DNA of 64,000 nt, taken from contig NZ_FOLB01000002.1 in NCBI RefSeq assembly GCF_900112345.1, positions 310,001 through 374,000 of the forward strand, written 5' to 3'. How positions within the stretch are numbered: the stretch's first letter is position 1; every line of letters begins with the position of its first letter. This DNA comes from Nocardioides terrae (GTDB lineage: Bacteria > Actinomycetota > Actinomycetes > Propionibacteriales > Nocardioidaceae). Positions 43,601 to 51,805 of this stretch are shown piece after piece. Below the pieces are notes generated by a model. The model saw nothing but the letters and a program-made list of their open reading frames with translations. It made no database searches and was not told where the DNA came from. Made by a program: the position numbers and the translations under genes.

Positions 43601-43954
43601 CGAGTCGAAGGCGGCCAGCGCGTCGGTGAGGCGACGGTGCATCGCCACCCGGTCGGCGCCCTCGCGGAGCAGGTGGGTGAGAAGGGTGTTGGCCGGGTCG
43701 GCGGTCGAGGGGTCGGCCAGCGCCCGCTGGGCCTGGACCAGCTGGCCGCGCACCCGCTCCCGCAGCTCCTGGCTCGCCGCGCGCCCGAACGTGATGACCA
43801 GCAGCTCGTCGAGGTCGGCGACGCCTTCGGCGACGTAGCGGGTCACGAGCGCGCCCACCGTGAACGTCTTGCCCGTCCCCGCGCTCGCCTCGAGCAGCGT
43901 GGTCCCCGTCGGCAGCGGACCGCAGACGTCGAAGGATCCGATCCGGCCCGTCAT
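40655..43954 (-). CDS. recB: Exodeoxyribonuclease V beta subunit RecB
   Basis: A 1099-aa helicase-nuclease. The N-terminal SF1 motor has LLEASAGTGKTFTVGALV (Walker A), LVITFGRAASQELRERV, IVLVDEFQDTDPVQW (Walker B), VVLIGDPKQAIYGFRGGDVVTYL and VQIVTVHGSKGLEYPIVYLP. The C-terminal nuclease shows LSGSVDVVLRLPSGRFVVVDYKTNLLG with the catalytic Asp and Lys. In the linker between motor and nuclease (about residues 815-826) a genomic repeat encodes [10 protein letters not shown] in frame. ATG 43954 shares one base with the recC stop; the longer frame overlaps recC. It forms the RecBCD complex for break repair. Confidence 0.95.
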   Translation of the reverse strand: MTGRIGSFDVCGPLPTGTTLLEASAGTGKTFTVGALVTRYVAEGVADLDELLVITFGRAASQELRERVRGQLVQAQRALADPSTADPANTLLTHLLREGADRVAMHRRLTDALAAFDSATIATTHQFCRIVLRSLGVAGDTDAGAELVESLDELVVEVVDDVYLATYGGDRNPPPFDRDTALALARTAIEDPQAELAAADPEDLRGTARTAFAAAVRAQVERRKRRLGVLSYDDLLSRLATALEDDDAPARARMRQRWRIVLVDEFQDTDPVQWQVLDRAFSGHATVVLIGDPKQAIYGFRGGDVVTYLDAARTAADRATLGTNWRTDEALLRRLQVTLEGAALGDPAIVVHPVQAHHGATRLAGVPHPAPFRLRQVRRDGFRLTRAGLMSAKDARSFVADDCAGDIALLLASGATWCGEPVRAGQVAVIVATRAEGQLVQRVLAARGIPAVMSGGGDVFQTPAGDAWLTLLEALESPHRSGLVRAAALTCFFGRTAAEIDEGGEDLTAEIADRLRGWALLLRGRGVAALVEAAEERDLTSRVLAEEGGERLLTDVRHLGQLLHEVSLRDGLGLTALLGWFRDERRRTAANERPRRLDSDAAAVQIVTVHGSKGLEYPIVYLPFGYQYFSFDVSVARFHDDGRRTLDVAGSGSRWPDHVAQHQTEELGEELRELYVALTRAQSQVVAWWAPTTNTPTGALHRLLFGRRPGDPEVPDRVDVRDDDDAARVLGLIEGLGGPAHELAEVAPPVPAPEPKPIGTLAARHFDRPVDTAWRRTSYSGLIRIEESAPVDHVGSEPEVGAKEDDEVAEAAPSLVEEVAQQPSRDLLSPMAGLPAGATFGSLVHAVLEHADPEAPDLREELRGHVAEQLRWWPVEGTVDELADGLLPLNHTPLGPLADGLTLSQVPLRDRLRELDFEFPLAGGDLGGSGTEVLLRDLAGLMREHLPADDPLRPYADRLDGSGSWGRTLGDQALRGYLSGSVDVVLRLPSGRFVVVDYKTNLLGEQTAADYAPDRLAAAMLHSHYPLQAMLYAVVVHRFLRWRLPAYDPATHLGGVLYLYVRGMLGPDTPLLDGHPTGVFAWQPPASLVVALSERLDGR
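41476..41510 (-). repeat. Genomic repeat inside recB
   Basis: This 35-bp segment matches 1608-1642 in treY at 31 of 35 positions, in the same orientation relative to the gene, and gives the same peptide [10 protein letters not shown]. The second hairpin arm present in treY is missing here. It falls in the variable linker between the RecB motor and nuclease domains. Confidence 0.75.
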
Positions 43955-46900
43955 CAGAAGCTCCCCTGCTCGGCGACCAGCAGCGGGCTCCACAGCCGCA
44001 TCGCCAGCGCCCCGAAGCGGGTGCTCTCGCCCGGGTGTCCCTCACCGTCGTCCGGCGACTCGGCGAGGCCCGGGACGCCGGCCCCCACACCCCATGCGCG
44101 CACCTGCTCGGGGTCGGACTGCTCCCCCGGGAAGCGCCCATCGTCCCAGTCCCAGCCGACCTTGCGCAGCGCCTCGTCGACGGTGGCGCCGGTCCGCCGC
44201 TGCCGGGCGTAGGCGAACGACGACTTGAGCGGCAGCGGCAACGGCGCGGTCAGGCCGCGCTCGCGCAGGGCGACGAGGTCGAGCAGCGCGGCACGCGCGG
44301 TGTGGTCGAGCGGCCCGAGCTGGGAGAGCGAGTGGGCCGAGCGCGACCGGCTGTTGGTGGGCCGGCCGAGCGTGAACGCGGTCCAGGCGCAGTCCTCGTC
44401 TGAGGCGGCGAGGGCGAGCAGCCGGATCCAGGACTGCAGCCGGTGGGTGGCCCCGAGACGGCTGTAGGAGACGGGCACCAGCCGGTCGCCGTAGATTTCC
44501 GGGACGGTGCCGCGCAGCCGCCGTCCGTCGCCGAGGTCGACGTCCACGTCGACGGACGTGGCCGGCCGGGTGCGCAGGGCGAGCGCCTCGCGGGCGAGCG
44601 GCTCGGCCCTGCTGATGATCTCGGAGAGCAGCCGCCAGCCCAGCTGGCCCGGGGGCAGCTGCGCGCGACGCCACTCCTGCTGGCGCACCTGGTCGGAAGG
44701 AAGTCCGCGGAGCAGGTCGTGGAGCACACGGTCACCGACCGCCCACTGCTCCAGGCTGTCGATCTCCACGGGCAGACCGTCGTCGAGGGGCCGGTCGTCG
44801 TGCGGCAGGGCCAGGTCGAGGCGCTGCCGGAAGAAGCCCTTCACGGGGCTCTTGTAGAACTCGAGCAGGTCGTCGAGCGAGACGTCAGGCGAGGCGCCGT
44901 CGGCGGTCGGCGGTGGCGGCAGCGGGCCGACCAGCAAAGGTGGTGCGGGCGTGCGCTCGCCGAGCGCGGCGCGCGCACCCGCCAGGGCGGCCCGGTCGAA
45001 GCTGAACGGCGCCCCCGGGACGAGGGCGCCCGGCTCGAGGTTGCGCAGGTCGAACGGCTGCAGCGGGTGGCGCACCGTCACGGTCTCCGAGACCCGGCCT
45101 CCGTCGGCCGTGGTCGCGGTGAGGTCGAGCGCGTCGAGCAGCTCGCCGAGGGGTACGGCGGGCGGGCGGCGCTGCCCGGAGAACTCGTTGGCTCCGGTGT
45201 AGGTCACGACCAGCGTCTCGGTCGCGGCCGTGATCGCGTCGAGGAAGAGCTGGCGGTCCTCGGTCCGGGCGTCCCGCTCTCCGGTGAGCGGCGTGCGGGC
45301 CAGCAGGTCGTCGCCGTCGACGGAGCCGACCCGCGGGAAGACGCCGTCGTCGAGGCCGAGCAGCGCGACGACGCGGTGGGGCACCGAGCGCATCGGCACC
45401 ATCGTGCAGACCGTCAGCGTGCCCGTGCGGAAGTTGGCGCGGGTGGGGCGACCCGCCAGCCGGTCGGCGAGCATCGCGCGCACGTCGGGCAGCCGCAGCT
45501 CCCCGACCGGCGTACTGCTCGAGGCCTGGCGCACCCGACCCAGCTCCCGGGAGACCTGGCCGCTCTGCCAGGAGTCTCCGAGCGACACGCTGGTCAGCGC
45601 CGCCACACCCTCCTCCAGCGCGTCGAGCCACTCCTCGAGCGGGCGCGCGCCGACGAGGCGGTCGGTGACCTCGCGCAGACGCTCGACGAACTCGCTGAGG
45701 CGTCCGACCAGCTCGATGTCGCCGCTGCCGACGTCATCGAGGGGGAGGGTCCGGTCGAGCCACGCCTGCGCGTCGTCGGACATCGCAACCCCCGACAGCA
45801 ACCGGTCGAGGCCGAACTCCCAGGTGTTGGCGACGTAGTCCTGCAGCCCGAAGTCCGCACGATGCTCCGCGTCGAACGCCCAGCGGATGCCCGCCTCCCG
45901 GGCCCAGTCGGCGAGCTGGTCGAGGTCGTCGTCACGGAAGCCGAAGCGACGACGCACCGGCTCGCTGTGGGCCAGGTCGAGGACCTCGCCCACGCCAGCG
46001 CGCCCGCCGGCCAGGTCGAGCAGCCGCGCGCCGACGGCGAGCAGGGGGTTGGTGCTGTCGAGCGCGCGGTCGGCGAGCCGGACCCGCAGCCGGTGGGCGG
46101 GGTGACCATCGTCACCGACGACCTCGGCCAGCCCGAAGCCGGCGGCGATCAGCGGCGCGTAGGTCTCGACGTCGGGGCACATCACCAGCACGTCGCGCGG
46201 CTCGAGGGTCGGGTCGTCGGCCAGCAGGCCGAGCAGCACCTCGCGCAGGACCTCGACCTGCCGGGCCGGACCGTGGCAGGCGTGCACCTGCACGCTGCGG
46301 TCGTCAGCGCGAAGGATGCGGCTGGCAGCCAGGTCGATGGCGTTGGCCCGCAGGTCGGCCTGCAGCCACCCGAGCAGGCCGTCCGGGGTCGGCGGCTCGG
46401 CGGGCACCGCCTCGTCGGCGAACGCGACGGCGCCCAGGGTCCGCTGCAGCTCGCGCACGTCGCGGCCGAGGGTCGCGAGCAGCGGGTGCCCGACGAGGTC
46501 GTGGGACCGGTCGTCATCGCGGGGCACCGCCCCCGCGGTGGCCAGCGGCCGCAGCGCCTGCCAGAGCGCGTCGGAGGGGTGCGGCGACCACAGGTGCACG
46601 TCGCGGTGCTCGGCGACTGCACCGAGGAGCGCGACCTCGGTGCAGGGCAGGCGGGTGTGGCCGAAGAGGGAGAGCCGGTCCGGCAGGTCGAAACCGGCGG
46701 GATCGGTGCGCAGCCGGTCGAGCGTCTCCACCTGCCGCTCGTGCGGGGCCCGCGCGTCGACGCGCTCGGCCAGGCGCCGCCAGAGCGGTGGCTGCCAGGC
46801 GAGGTCATCAGGGACCGGCCGGCCGCAGCCGTCGGTGTCGCGCCCGGCTGCCCAGTCGGCGACGACGCCGGGCCGCTGGACGGCGTAGGACGAGAAGAGT

Positions 46901-47328
46901 CGGGCGAGGCGGCGGGCCACCGAGAACCGCCGTCCGCGGCGCAGGTCGCCCTCCTCGCCGTCGAGACCGTGGCCGACGTGACGGGCCAGGGTGGCCGCCC
47001 ACGGCTCGTCGAGGCACTCGTCGATCGCCGCGAGCAGGGGCCAGACCAGGACGTCAGGCGCCCACGGGTCCTCCTCACGGGTGCCGCTGACCTCTGCGAA
47101 CAGTGACCACGGCGAGCGGAAGTCGACGCCGGCACAGACACCGTCACCGCGGCCGGGCGCGGCGCCGAGTCGGTGGGAGAGGCGCTGGGAGAGCCACCGC
47201 TCCACGCCCTTGGCGGGCACCACGACGACGTCGGTCGCGAAGGGGTCGTCCGGTGGCACCGCCAGCAGCTCGCCGAGGGCGTCGGCGAGCTGGTCGGTCC
47301 GCGGTGCGCGGTGCAGGTGGAGCGCCAT
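43954..47328 (-). CDS. recC: Exodeoxyribonuclease V gamma subunit RecC
   Basis: A 1124-aa RecC, the scaffold that splits the DNA strands and scans for recombination signals. It keeps the UvrD-like fold without working ATPase motifs: LHLHRAPRTDQLADALGELL, VVVPAKGVERWLSQRLSHRLG, GVCAGVDFRSPWSLF, LFGHTRLPCTEVALLGAVAEHRDVHLWSPHPS, MVPMRSVPHRVVALLGLDDGVFPR and SLDDLLEFYKSPVKGFFRQRLDLALP near the C-terminus. ATG 47328 matches the family start. The stop shares one base with the recB start, so recC, recB and recD form one coupled operon. Confidence 0.95.
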   Translation of the reverse strand: MALHLHRAPRTDQLADALGELLAVPPDDPFATDVVVVPAKGVERWLSQRLSHRLGAAPGRGDGVCAGVDFRSPWSLFAEVSGTREEDPWAPDVLVWPLLAAIDECLDEPWAATLARHVGHGLDGEEGDLRRGRRFSVARRLARLFSSYAVQRPGVVADWAAGRDTDGCGRPVPDDLAWQPPLWRRLAERVDARAPHERQVETLDRLRTDPAGFDLPDRLSLFGHTRLPCTEVALLGAVAEHRDVHLWSPHPSDALWQALRPLATAGAVPRDDDRSHDLVGHPLLATLGRDVRELQRTLGAVAFADEAVPAEPPTPDGLLGWLQADLRANAIDLAASRILRADDRSVQVHACHGPARQVEVLREVLLGLLADDPTLEPRDVLVMCPDVETYAPLIAAGFGLAEVVGDDGHPAHRLRVRLADRALDSTNPLLAVGARLLDLAGGRAGVGEVLDLAHSEPVRRRFGFRDDDLDQLADWAREAGIRWAFDAEHRADFGLQDYVANTWEFGLDRLLSGVAMSDDAQAWLDRTLPLDDVGSGDIELVGRLSEFVERLREVTDRLVGARPLEEWLDALEEGVAALTSVSLGDSWQSGQVSRELGRVRQASSSTPVGELRLPDVRAMLADRLAGRPTRANFRTGTLTVCTMVPMRSVPHRVVALLGLDDGVFPRVGSVDGDDLLARTPLTGERDARTEDRQLFLDAITAATETLVVTYTGANEFSGQRRPPAVPLGELLDALDLTATTADGGRVSETVTVRHPLQPFDLRNLEPGALVPGAPFSFDRAALAGARAALGERTPAPPLLVGPLPPPPTADGASPDVSLDDLLEFYKSPVKGFFRQRLDLALPHDDRPLDDGLPVEIDSLEQWAVGDRVLHDLLRGLPSDQVRQQEWRRAQLPPGQLGWRLLSEIISRAEPLAREALALRTRPATSVDVDVDLGDGRRLRGTVPEIYGDRLVPVSYSRLGATHRLQSWIRLLALAASDEDCAWTAFTLGRPTNSRSRSAHSLSQLGPLDHTARAALLDLVALRERGLTAPLPLPLKSSFAYARQRRTGATVDEALRKVGWDWDDGRFPGEQSDPEQVRAWGVGAGVPGLAESPDDGEGHPGESTRFGALAMRLWSPLLVAEQGSF

Positions 47329-47372
47329 TGCGTCGCAACCTACCGAGCCCCGCCGACACTCGGTGGCTGACC

Positions 47373-48095
47373 CTAGGCGTCTGGGCCGGCGCCCTTGACC
47401 ACCTCCAGCATCGTCACGCCGAGCCAGGGGCCGCCGTACCAGTAGCCCGCCCCGAGGGGCCGCGCCGCGCCACGGCCCAGGTGGGCGGCGTATGACCTCG
47501 CCATAGGCCACGGGTCGGCGACGAGCAGCCGTCCGCCCGGGCGCAGCACCCGGAGCGCCTCGTCGACCGCACGCAGCCGGCCGGCCGAGGAGGGGACGTT
47601 GTGGATCGCCATCGCGGCGGTCACCACGTCGAAGGAGCCGTCCGCGAACGGCAGACCGGTCATGTCCCCGGTGCGTACGTCCACCCGGTCGGCGACGCCG
47701 GCGGCGCGCGCATTGGCCAACGTCGCGTCGCGGCTGTTGCCGCTCTGATCAGCGGTCCACAGGTCGATCCCGGTGGCCCGGCCGGCCGGTAGCTTCCGGG
47801 CCGCGGCGACCAGGACGGCGCCGCGCCCGCAGCCGATGTCGAGCAGCCGCTCGTCGCCGTTCAGCCCGAGCCGGTCGAGCTCGCGCTCCCAGATGCGCAA
47901 CTTCCCGCGCAGGGTGGTGTGCAGGTAGACCGCGGTCTGGCCGAGCAGACCGGCCGCGGCGAGCGCCAGGCCGACCCGGTGCCGTGGGCTGGCGACCGCC
48001 GCCGCGGCGCATGCGACGCCAGCCGCTCCGACGACCGCTGGGAGAGGAGCCGCGTCGACCCCGTACGGTGCCCACCTTCTACTGTTCTCTGACAT
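47373..48095 (-). CDS. Class I SAM-dependent methyltransferase with N-terminal membrane region
   Basis: A 240-aa protein. A hydrophobic N-terminus with two short membrane spans (about 17-37 and 41-57) precedes a methyltransferase domain: LLDIGCGRGAVLVAAARKLPAGRATGIDLW (motif I), DVRTGDMTGLPFADGSFDVVTAAMAIHNV and ALRVLRPGGRLLVADPWPM. It would methylate a substrate at the cytoplasmic membrane face; the substrate is unknown. The ATG at 48095 lies seven bases after a -10 box, so the mRNA is probably leaderless. It is divergent from a TetR gene, and two palindromes between the genes imply repression by that protein. Confidence 0.87.
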   Translation of the reverse strand: MSENSRRWAPYGVDAAPLPAVVGAAGVACAAAAVASPRHRVGLALAAAGLLGQTAVYLHTTLRGKLRIWERELDRLGLNGDERLLDIGCGRGAVLVAAARKLPAGRATGIDLWTADQSGNSRDATLANARAAGVADRVDVRTGDMTGLPFADGSFDVVTAAMAIHNVPSSAGRLRAVDEALRVLRPGGRLLVADPWPMARSYAAHLGRGAARPLGAGYWYGGPWLGVTMLEVVKGAGPDA

Positions 48096-48129
48096 ACTGT
48101 CAAAGTTAGTGAAGTCTGACAGACTGTCA
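48090..48129. promoter_or_regulatory. Twin TGACA-N3-TGTCA operators for the TetR protein
   Basis: Two palindromes TGACA-N3-TGTCA lie at 48090-48102 and 48117-48129, with centres 27 bases apart. They sit between a TetR gene and a divergent methyltransferase gene, the classical place for TetR operators. The first covers the methyltransferase start codon and the second overlaps its -35 box. Confidence 0.7.
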
Positions 48130-48130
48130 A
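48096..48130 (-). promoter_or_regulatory. Leaderless promoter of the methyltransferase gene
   Basis: On the minus strand a perfect TTGACA (48130-48125) is followed by a 16-base spacer and TAACTT (48108-48103). Seven bases later is the ATG of the methyltransferase, so transcription should begin at the start codon. Both boxes touch the TetR palindromes. Confidence 0.65.
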
Positions 48131-48155
48131 GGGAAGGGACCGTAACCTGCCACCA

Positions 48156-48752
48156 ATGGCCGACACCTCCGCGACCCGCATCCGCCGGCAGCGCTCGGAC
48201 GCCCGGCGGAGCATCGACGCGATCCTCGACGCCGCGCGCAGCACCTTGGGCGACCGACCGGACGCGAGCATGGACGAGGTCGCCGCGGTTGCGGGCGTCG
48301 CCCGACAGACGGTCTACGCGCACTTCCCGTCCCGAGCCGCGCTGGTCGCGGCCCTCGTCGAGGCGGCGCGCACGGAGGGCCTGGCCACACTCGAAGCCGC
48401 CCGGCTCGACGACCTGCCTCCGGTCGAGGCGCTGGATGCGTTCCTGACGGTCAGCTGGGACCTCGTCCGCCGCTACCCGCTGCTGCTCGAGCCCGCGTTG
48501 AACAGGTCGCCGCGCACCGGCGGAGTGGACTCGCACGATGCCGTGCGGCCCGCGCTCGAGCGGATCCTGCGTCGCGGGCAGCGCCTCGGCGACTTCGACC
48601 GGGTCCTGCCGGCGGCGTGGCTCGCGACGGCGATCATCGAGCTCGGTCACGCCGCCGCCGACCAGGTCACGGCCGGGGCGCTCACGGTCCGCAAGGCGGA
48701 GGCTGCGCTGTGGGAGAGCGTGCTGAGGCTCTGCGGCCACCGGCCCTCCTGA
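48156..48752 (+). CDS. TetR-family transcriptional regulator
   Basis: A 198-aa repressor. The N-terminal helix-turn-helix reads RRSIDAILDAARSTLGDRPDASMDEVAAVAGVARQTVYAHFPSRAALVAALVEAA (about 18-72), typical of TetR. The rest is a helical ligand and dimer domain with SWDLVRRYPLLLEPAL and AAWLATAIIELGHAAADQV. It is divergent from a membrane methyltransferase gene and probably binds the two palindromes between them, controlling both genes. It converges on the sugar dehydrogenase gene with 11 bases between. No inducer can be inferred. Confidence 0.92.
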   Translation: MADTSATRIRRQRSDARRSIDAILDAARSTLGDRPDASMDEVAAVAGVARQTVYAHFPSRAALVAALVEAARTEGLATLEAARLDDLPPVEALDAFLTVSWDLVRRYPLLLEPALNRSPRTGGVDSHDAVRPALERILRRGQRLGDFDRVLPAAWLATAIIELGHAAADQVTAGALTVRKAEAALWESVLRLCGHRPS

Positions 48753-48763
48753 GCCGGGTCCGC

Positions 48764-49897
48764 TCAGATCGTCACGTGGAGGATCCGGTCGGCCTCGCCG
48801 GAGCCTCGGCCGTCGCGGTTCGAGGTGCCGACCCAGAGCGACCCGTCCGGAGCCGCGGCCACCAGCCGGATCCGGCCATGGCCATCGAGCCACCTGCGCG
48901 ACCTCCCGGTCGTCAGGTCGACCGACAGCACGCACTCGCCCTGCAGCGCGCCGAGGAAGGCGTGTCCGCCCACGATCGCGATGCCGCTCGGCGACGCCTC
49001 GTCGGTCGGCCACTGGGCGATCGGGTCGCGGAAGCCGCCCGCGCCGTCGGCGCCCTCGACGTCCGGCCAGCCGTAGTCGCCGCCCTTGACGATGCGGTTG
49101 AGCTCGTCGTACGCGTTCTCCCCGAACTCCGAGGCCCACAGCTGCCCCTCGTCGTCGAGGGCGAGGCCCTCCACGTTGCGGTGCCCGAGGGACCAGACCT
49201 CGTTGCCGAACGGGTTGGAGTCGGGTACGCCGCCCGTGTCGGTGATGCGCAGGACCTTGCCGTTGAGCGAGTCGCGGTCGGGTGCGTTCGAGCGGTCCTC
49301 GGCGTCGCCGGTCGAGACGAAGAGCGTCCCCTCGGGTGAGAACCGCAGGCCGCCGCCGTTGTGGTGGACGGAGGTGGCGATCCCGTCGAGGATCACCTCC
49401 GGGTCGCCCAGCGACCGGCCGTCGAAGCGCATCCGGACGACCCGGTTGTCGCCGGACGCCGAGTGGTACGCGTAGAGCCACTCTCCACCCGGGTGCAGCT
49501 CCAGGCCGAGCAGGCCGCCCTCGCCGCCGGAGTCGACGCTCGAGACCGAGCCCGGGACGGTGCCGATCCCGCGCGCCCGACCGGAGGCCACGTGGAGGAC
49601 CCGAGCCGTGTCCCGCTCGCCCACGAGCGCGCTGCCGTCGGAGAGGAAGGCGATGCCCCACGGCACGGCCAGCCCCTCCGCGACCGTCCCTGCGATCCGG
49701 AGCCGAGCCGCTGCCGGGGTGGTCGGCGTCGCGGACGCGGTCGGACCGGCCGGCGTCGACGTGGGCATCGGGGTCGGCGGCGTCGTCGCGGGCGTCCGGG
49801 TCGACCGCGGCTCTGCGTCCGGCGACCCGCAGGCGGCCAGCAGCGACGTCAGGGCCGCCGCACGGAGAACCGTCCGGCGGGAGGCCGGCGCATCCAT
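48764..49897 (-). CDS. PQQ-dependent sugar dehydrogenase-like lipoprotein
   Basis: A 377-aa secreted six-bladed beta-propeller of the glucose/sorbosone dehydrogenase family. The start has a twin-arginine-like SRRTVLRAAALTSLLAAC with a lipobox Cys at about 23, then a Thr/Pro-rich linker to residue 64. Propeller motifs follow: LAVPWGIAFLSDGSALVGERDTARV, GGEGGLLGLELHPG, VHHNGGGLRFSPEGTLFVSTGDAEDR, WSLGHRNVEGLALDDEGQLWASEFGENAYDELNRI and YGWPDVEG. The His in VHHNGG and the GHRN segment match residues at the cofactor site in the family. Sugar specificity is not known. ATG 49897 gives the full signal sequence. Confidence 0.9.
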   Translation of the reverse strand: MDAPASRRTVLRAAALTSLLAACGSPDAEPRSTRTPATTPPTPMPTSTPAGPTASATPTTPAAARLRIAGTVAEGLAVPWGIAFLSDGSALVGERDTARVLHVASGRARGIGTVPGSVSSVDSGGEGGLLGLELHPGGEWLYAYHSASGDNRVVRMRFDGRSLGDPEVILDGIATSVHHNGGGLRFSPEGTLFVSTGDAEDRSNAPDRDSLNGKVLRITDTGGVPDSNPFGNEVWSLGHRNVEGLALDDEGQLWASEFGENAYDELNRIVKGGDYGWPDVEGADGAGGFRDPIAQWPTDEASPSGIAIVGGHAFLGALQGECVLSVDLTTGRSRRWLDGHGRIRLVAAAPDGSLWVGTSNRDGRGSGEADRILHVTI

Positions 49898-49932
49898 GGT
49901 TCGACGGTAGAGGACCGGCGCAAGAGCCGGGC

Positions 49933-50409
49933 TCAGCGCTCCAGGTCGGCCTCGTTGATCTCGTCGTCGAGCTCGAGGCGCGCCTCCGGCCGGTGGTGAA
50001 AGCGCCGATAGCTGTAGACGAGCAGCGCCAGCGCCAGCAGGCCGGAGATCTCCAGCGTGACGCCGGTCCAGGGACCACCGAGCAGCCACCAGGAGTCGGG
50101 CAGCGGCCACCAGCCGGGCGCCCCGGGGCCGACCAGCCACAGCACGCCAAAGCCGATGATCACCAGCGCCACGACCACCGAGAACAGGATCCGGGGCCAC
50201 GTCTGGACGCTGTCGGCGGCGCCACGCAGCGCGCGCAGTCGCACGGGGTCGAGCCGCCGCCGCGCCCACTCGTACTCGCGGGCGAGCAGCGCCAACCCCG
50301 CGAAGAGCATCAGCAGCCCGGGCCCGGGCAGGACGAGGGCGGCGATGCCCGCGACCACGAGCAGCCAGCCGAGCGCCTCCAGGACCAGGCGCTTCGCCCC
50401 ACCTCTCAC
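49933..50409 (-). CDS. PGPGW-type transmembrane protein (TIGR02611-like)
   Basis: A 158-aa membrane protein. The N-terminal half has LVLEALGWLLVVAGIAALVLPGPGLLMLFAGLALLAREYEWARRRLD, the PGPG signature between two spans followed by the conserved EYEWARR. Two more hydrophobic spans (about 73-95 and 116-133) follow, and the tail is charged (RLELDDEINEADLE). The start is GTG 50409 (VRGGAKRL). Members are widespread in actinobacteria and uncharacterised. It lies upstream of the sugar dehydrogenase gene on the same strand, 35 bases away, and may share its transcript. Confidence 0.85.
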   Translation of the reverse strand: MRGGAKRLVLEALGWLLVVAGIAALVLPGPGLLMLFAGLALLAREYEWARRRLDPVRLRALRGAADSVQTWPRILFSVVVALVIIGFGVLWLVGPGAPGWWPLPDSWWLLGGPWTGVTLEISGLLALALLVYSYRRFHHRPEARLELDDEINEADLER

Positions 50410-50480
50410 ACCGAGAGACTCGCAGATCAGGTCAAGGGCCCGGTCCCGACGGGCTGGTGCATGCCGCCATGATGGGTGCC

Positions 50481-51554
50481 ATGACCTATGTCCCTGACCC
50501 GTCGCGCTACGACTCCCTCACCGCCGACGAGGGCGGCGGCAGGGTCGGTGCCATGCCCTACCGGCGAACCGGCCGGAGCGGCCTCTCGCTGCCCGCGGTC
50601 AGCCTCGGCCTGTGGCACAACTTCGGCGACGACATGCCGTTCGACCGGCAGCGCGAGATCCTGACGACCGCCTTCGACCTGGGCGTGACGCACTTCGACC
50701 TGGCCAACAACTACGGGCCGCCGTACGGCTCGGCGGAGGAGAACTTCGGCCGCCACCTGCGCACCGACTTCCGCGGACTGCGCGACGAGCTGGTCATCTC
50801 GAGCAAGGCGGGCTGGGACATGTGGCCGGGCCCCTACGGCCAGGTCGGCGGCTCGCGGAAGTACCTCGTCGCGTCGCTGGACCAGTCGCTGAAGCGGATG
50901 GGCCTCGACTACGTCGACATCTTCTACCACCACCGGCCCGACCCGGAGACGCCGCTGGAGGAGACGATGGGCGCGCTGGACGCGATCGTCCGCAGCGGCA
51001 AGGCGCTCTACGTCGGCATCAGCTCCTACAGCGCCGAGCTCACCCGGCAGGCGGCGGCGATCCTGAGCGACCTCGGCACGCCGCTGCTCATCCACCAGCC
51101 GTCGTACTCGATGCTCAACCGCTGGATCGAGACCGACGGGCTGCTCGACACCCTCGAGGACGTCGGCGCCGGCTGCATCGCGTTCTCGCCGCTGGCGCAG
51201 GGCATGCTGACCGACAAGTACCTGCGCGGCATCCCCGAGGGCTCGCGCGCGAGCCAGGGCAAGTCGCTCGACCCGGGCCTGATCAGCGACGAGGCGCGCC
51301 GGCACATCGGCGCCCTCAACGACATCGCCTCCTCGCGGGGACAGACGCTCGCCCAGCTGGCGCTGGCCTGGGCGCTGCGCGACCAGCGCGTGACGTCGGT
51401 GCTGGTCGGTGCGTCGAGCGCCGACCAGATCCGCGCGAACGTCGGCGCGGTCGCCGACCTGGCCTTCACCGACGACGAGCTCGCGGCGATCGAGGAGCAC
51501 GCCGTGGACGGCGGGATCGACCTGTGGCGCGGGGCCCGCGAGTCGGCCGACTGA
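50481..51554 (+). CDS. Aldo/keto reductase, YghZ (L-glyceraldehyde-3-P reductase) type
   Basis: A 357-aa NADPH-dependent reductase. It follows the YghZ/Gpr subgroup closely: YRRTGRSGLSLPAVSLGLWHNFGDD, HFDLANNYGPPYGSAEENFGRHLRTDFRGLRDELVISSKAGWDMWPGPYG, YVDIFYHHRPDPETPLEETM and GCIAFSPLAQGMLTDKYLRGIP. The catalytic tetrad Asp/Tyr (DLANNY), Lys (SSKAG) and His (FYHHR) is intact. The E. coli enzyme reduces L-glyceraldehyde 3-phosphate and methylglyoxal. ATG 50481 fits the family N-terminus better than the ATG eight codons earlier. A strong hairpin follows the stop. Confidence 0.93.
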   Translation: MTYVPDPSRYDSLTADEGGGRVGAMPYRRTGRSGLSLPAVSLGLWHNFGDDMPFDRQREILTTAFDLGVTHFDLANNYGPPYGSAEENFGRHLRTDFRGLRDELVISSKAGWDMWPGPYGQVGGSRKYLVASLDQSLKRMGLDYVDIFYHHRPDPETPLEETMGALDAIVRSGKALYVGISSYSAELTRQAAAILSDLGTPLLIHQPSYSMLNRWIETDGLLDTLEDVGAGCIAFSPLAQGMLTDKYLRGIPEGSRASQGKSLDPGLISDEARRHIGALNDIASSRGQTLAQLALAWALRDQRVTSVLVGASSADQIRANVGAVADLAFTDDELAAIEEHAVDGGIDLWRGARESAD

Positions 51555-51571
51555 CCGCATCAGAAATGGAG

Positions 51572-51605
51572 GGAACCCCTGGCGTCTCGGGTCACCAGGG
51601 GTTCC
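51572..51605 (+). terminator. Hairpin terminator after the aldo/keto reductase gene
   Basis: An 11-bp perfect inverted repeat (51572-51582 with 51595-51605) around a 12-base loop lies 18 bases after the stop codon. No T-run follows, as is usual for actinobacterial terminators. Confidence 0.6.
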
Positions 51606-51747
51606 GAGGAAAAGATTGCCTGATCAACAACCCGCTTGTCATCCCTTCCGGAGGAAAAGTTCCAGAAGATGACGTTGGTCCTGAGTTGCGCTGGACCGTG
51701 GGGATGATCCGGCCGTAGTCGGCTCGGGTGGTCCACCTGGCCAGAAG

Positions 51748-51787
51748 GTCAGACGCCCTGGTCGCTCAAGCGACCAGGGCGTCTGAC
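51748..51787 (-). terminator. Long hairpin terminator at the end of pckG
   Basis: An uninterrupted 19-bp stem (51748-51766 with 51769-51787) with almost no loop lies 18 bases beyond the pckG stop. The symmetry would let it also stop rightward transcripts from the aldo/keto reductase gene. Confidence 0.75.
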
Positions 51788-51805
51788 GTTGCGTCGAGCG
51801 GAGGG

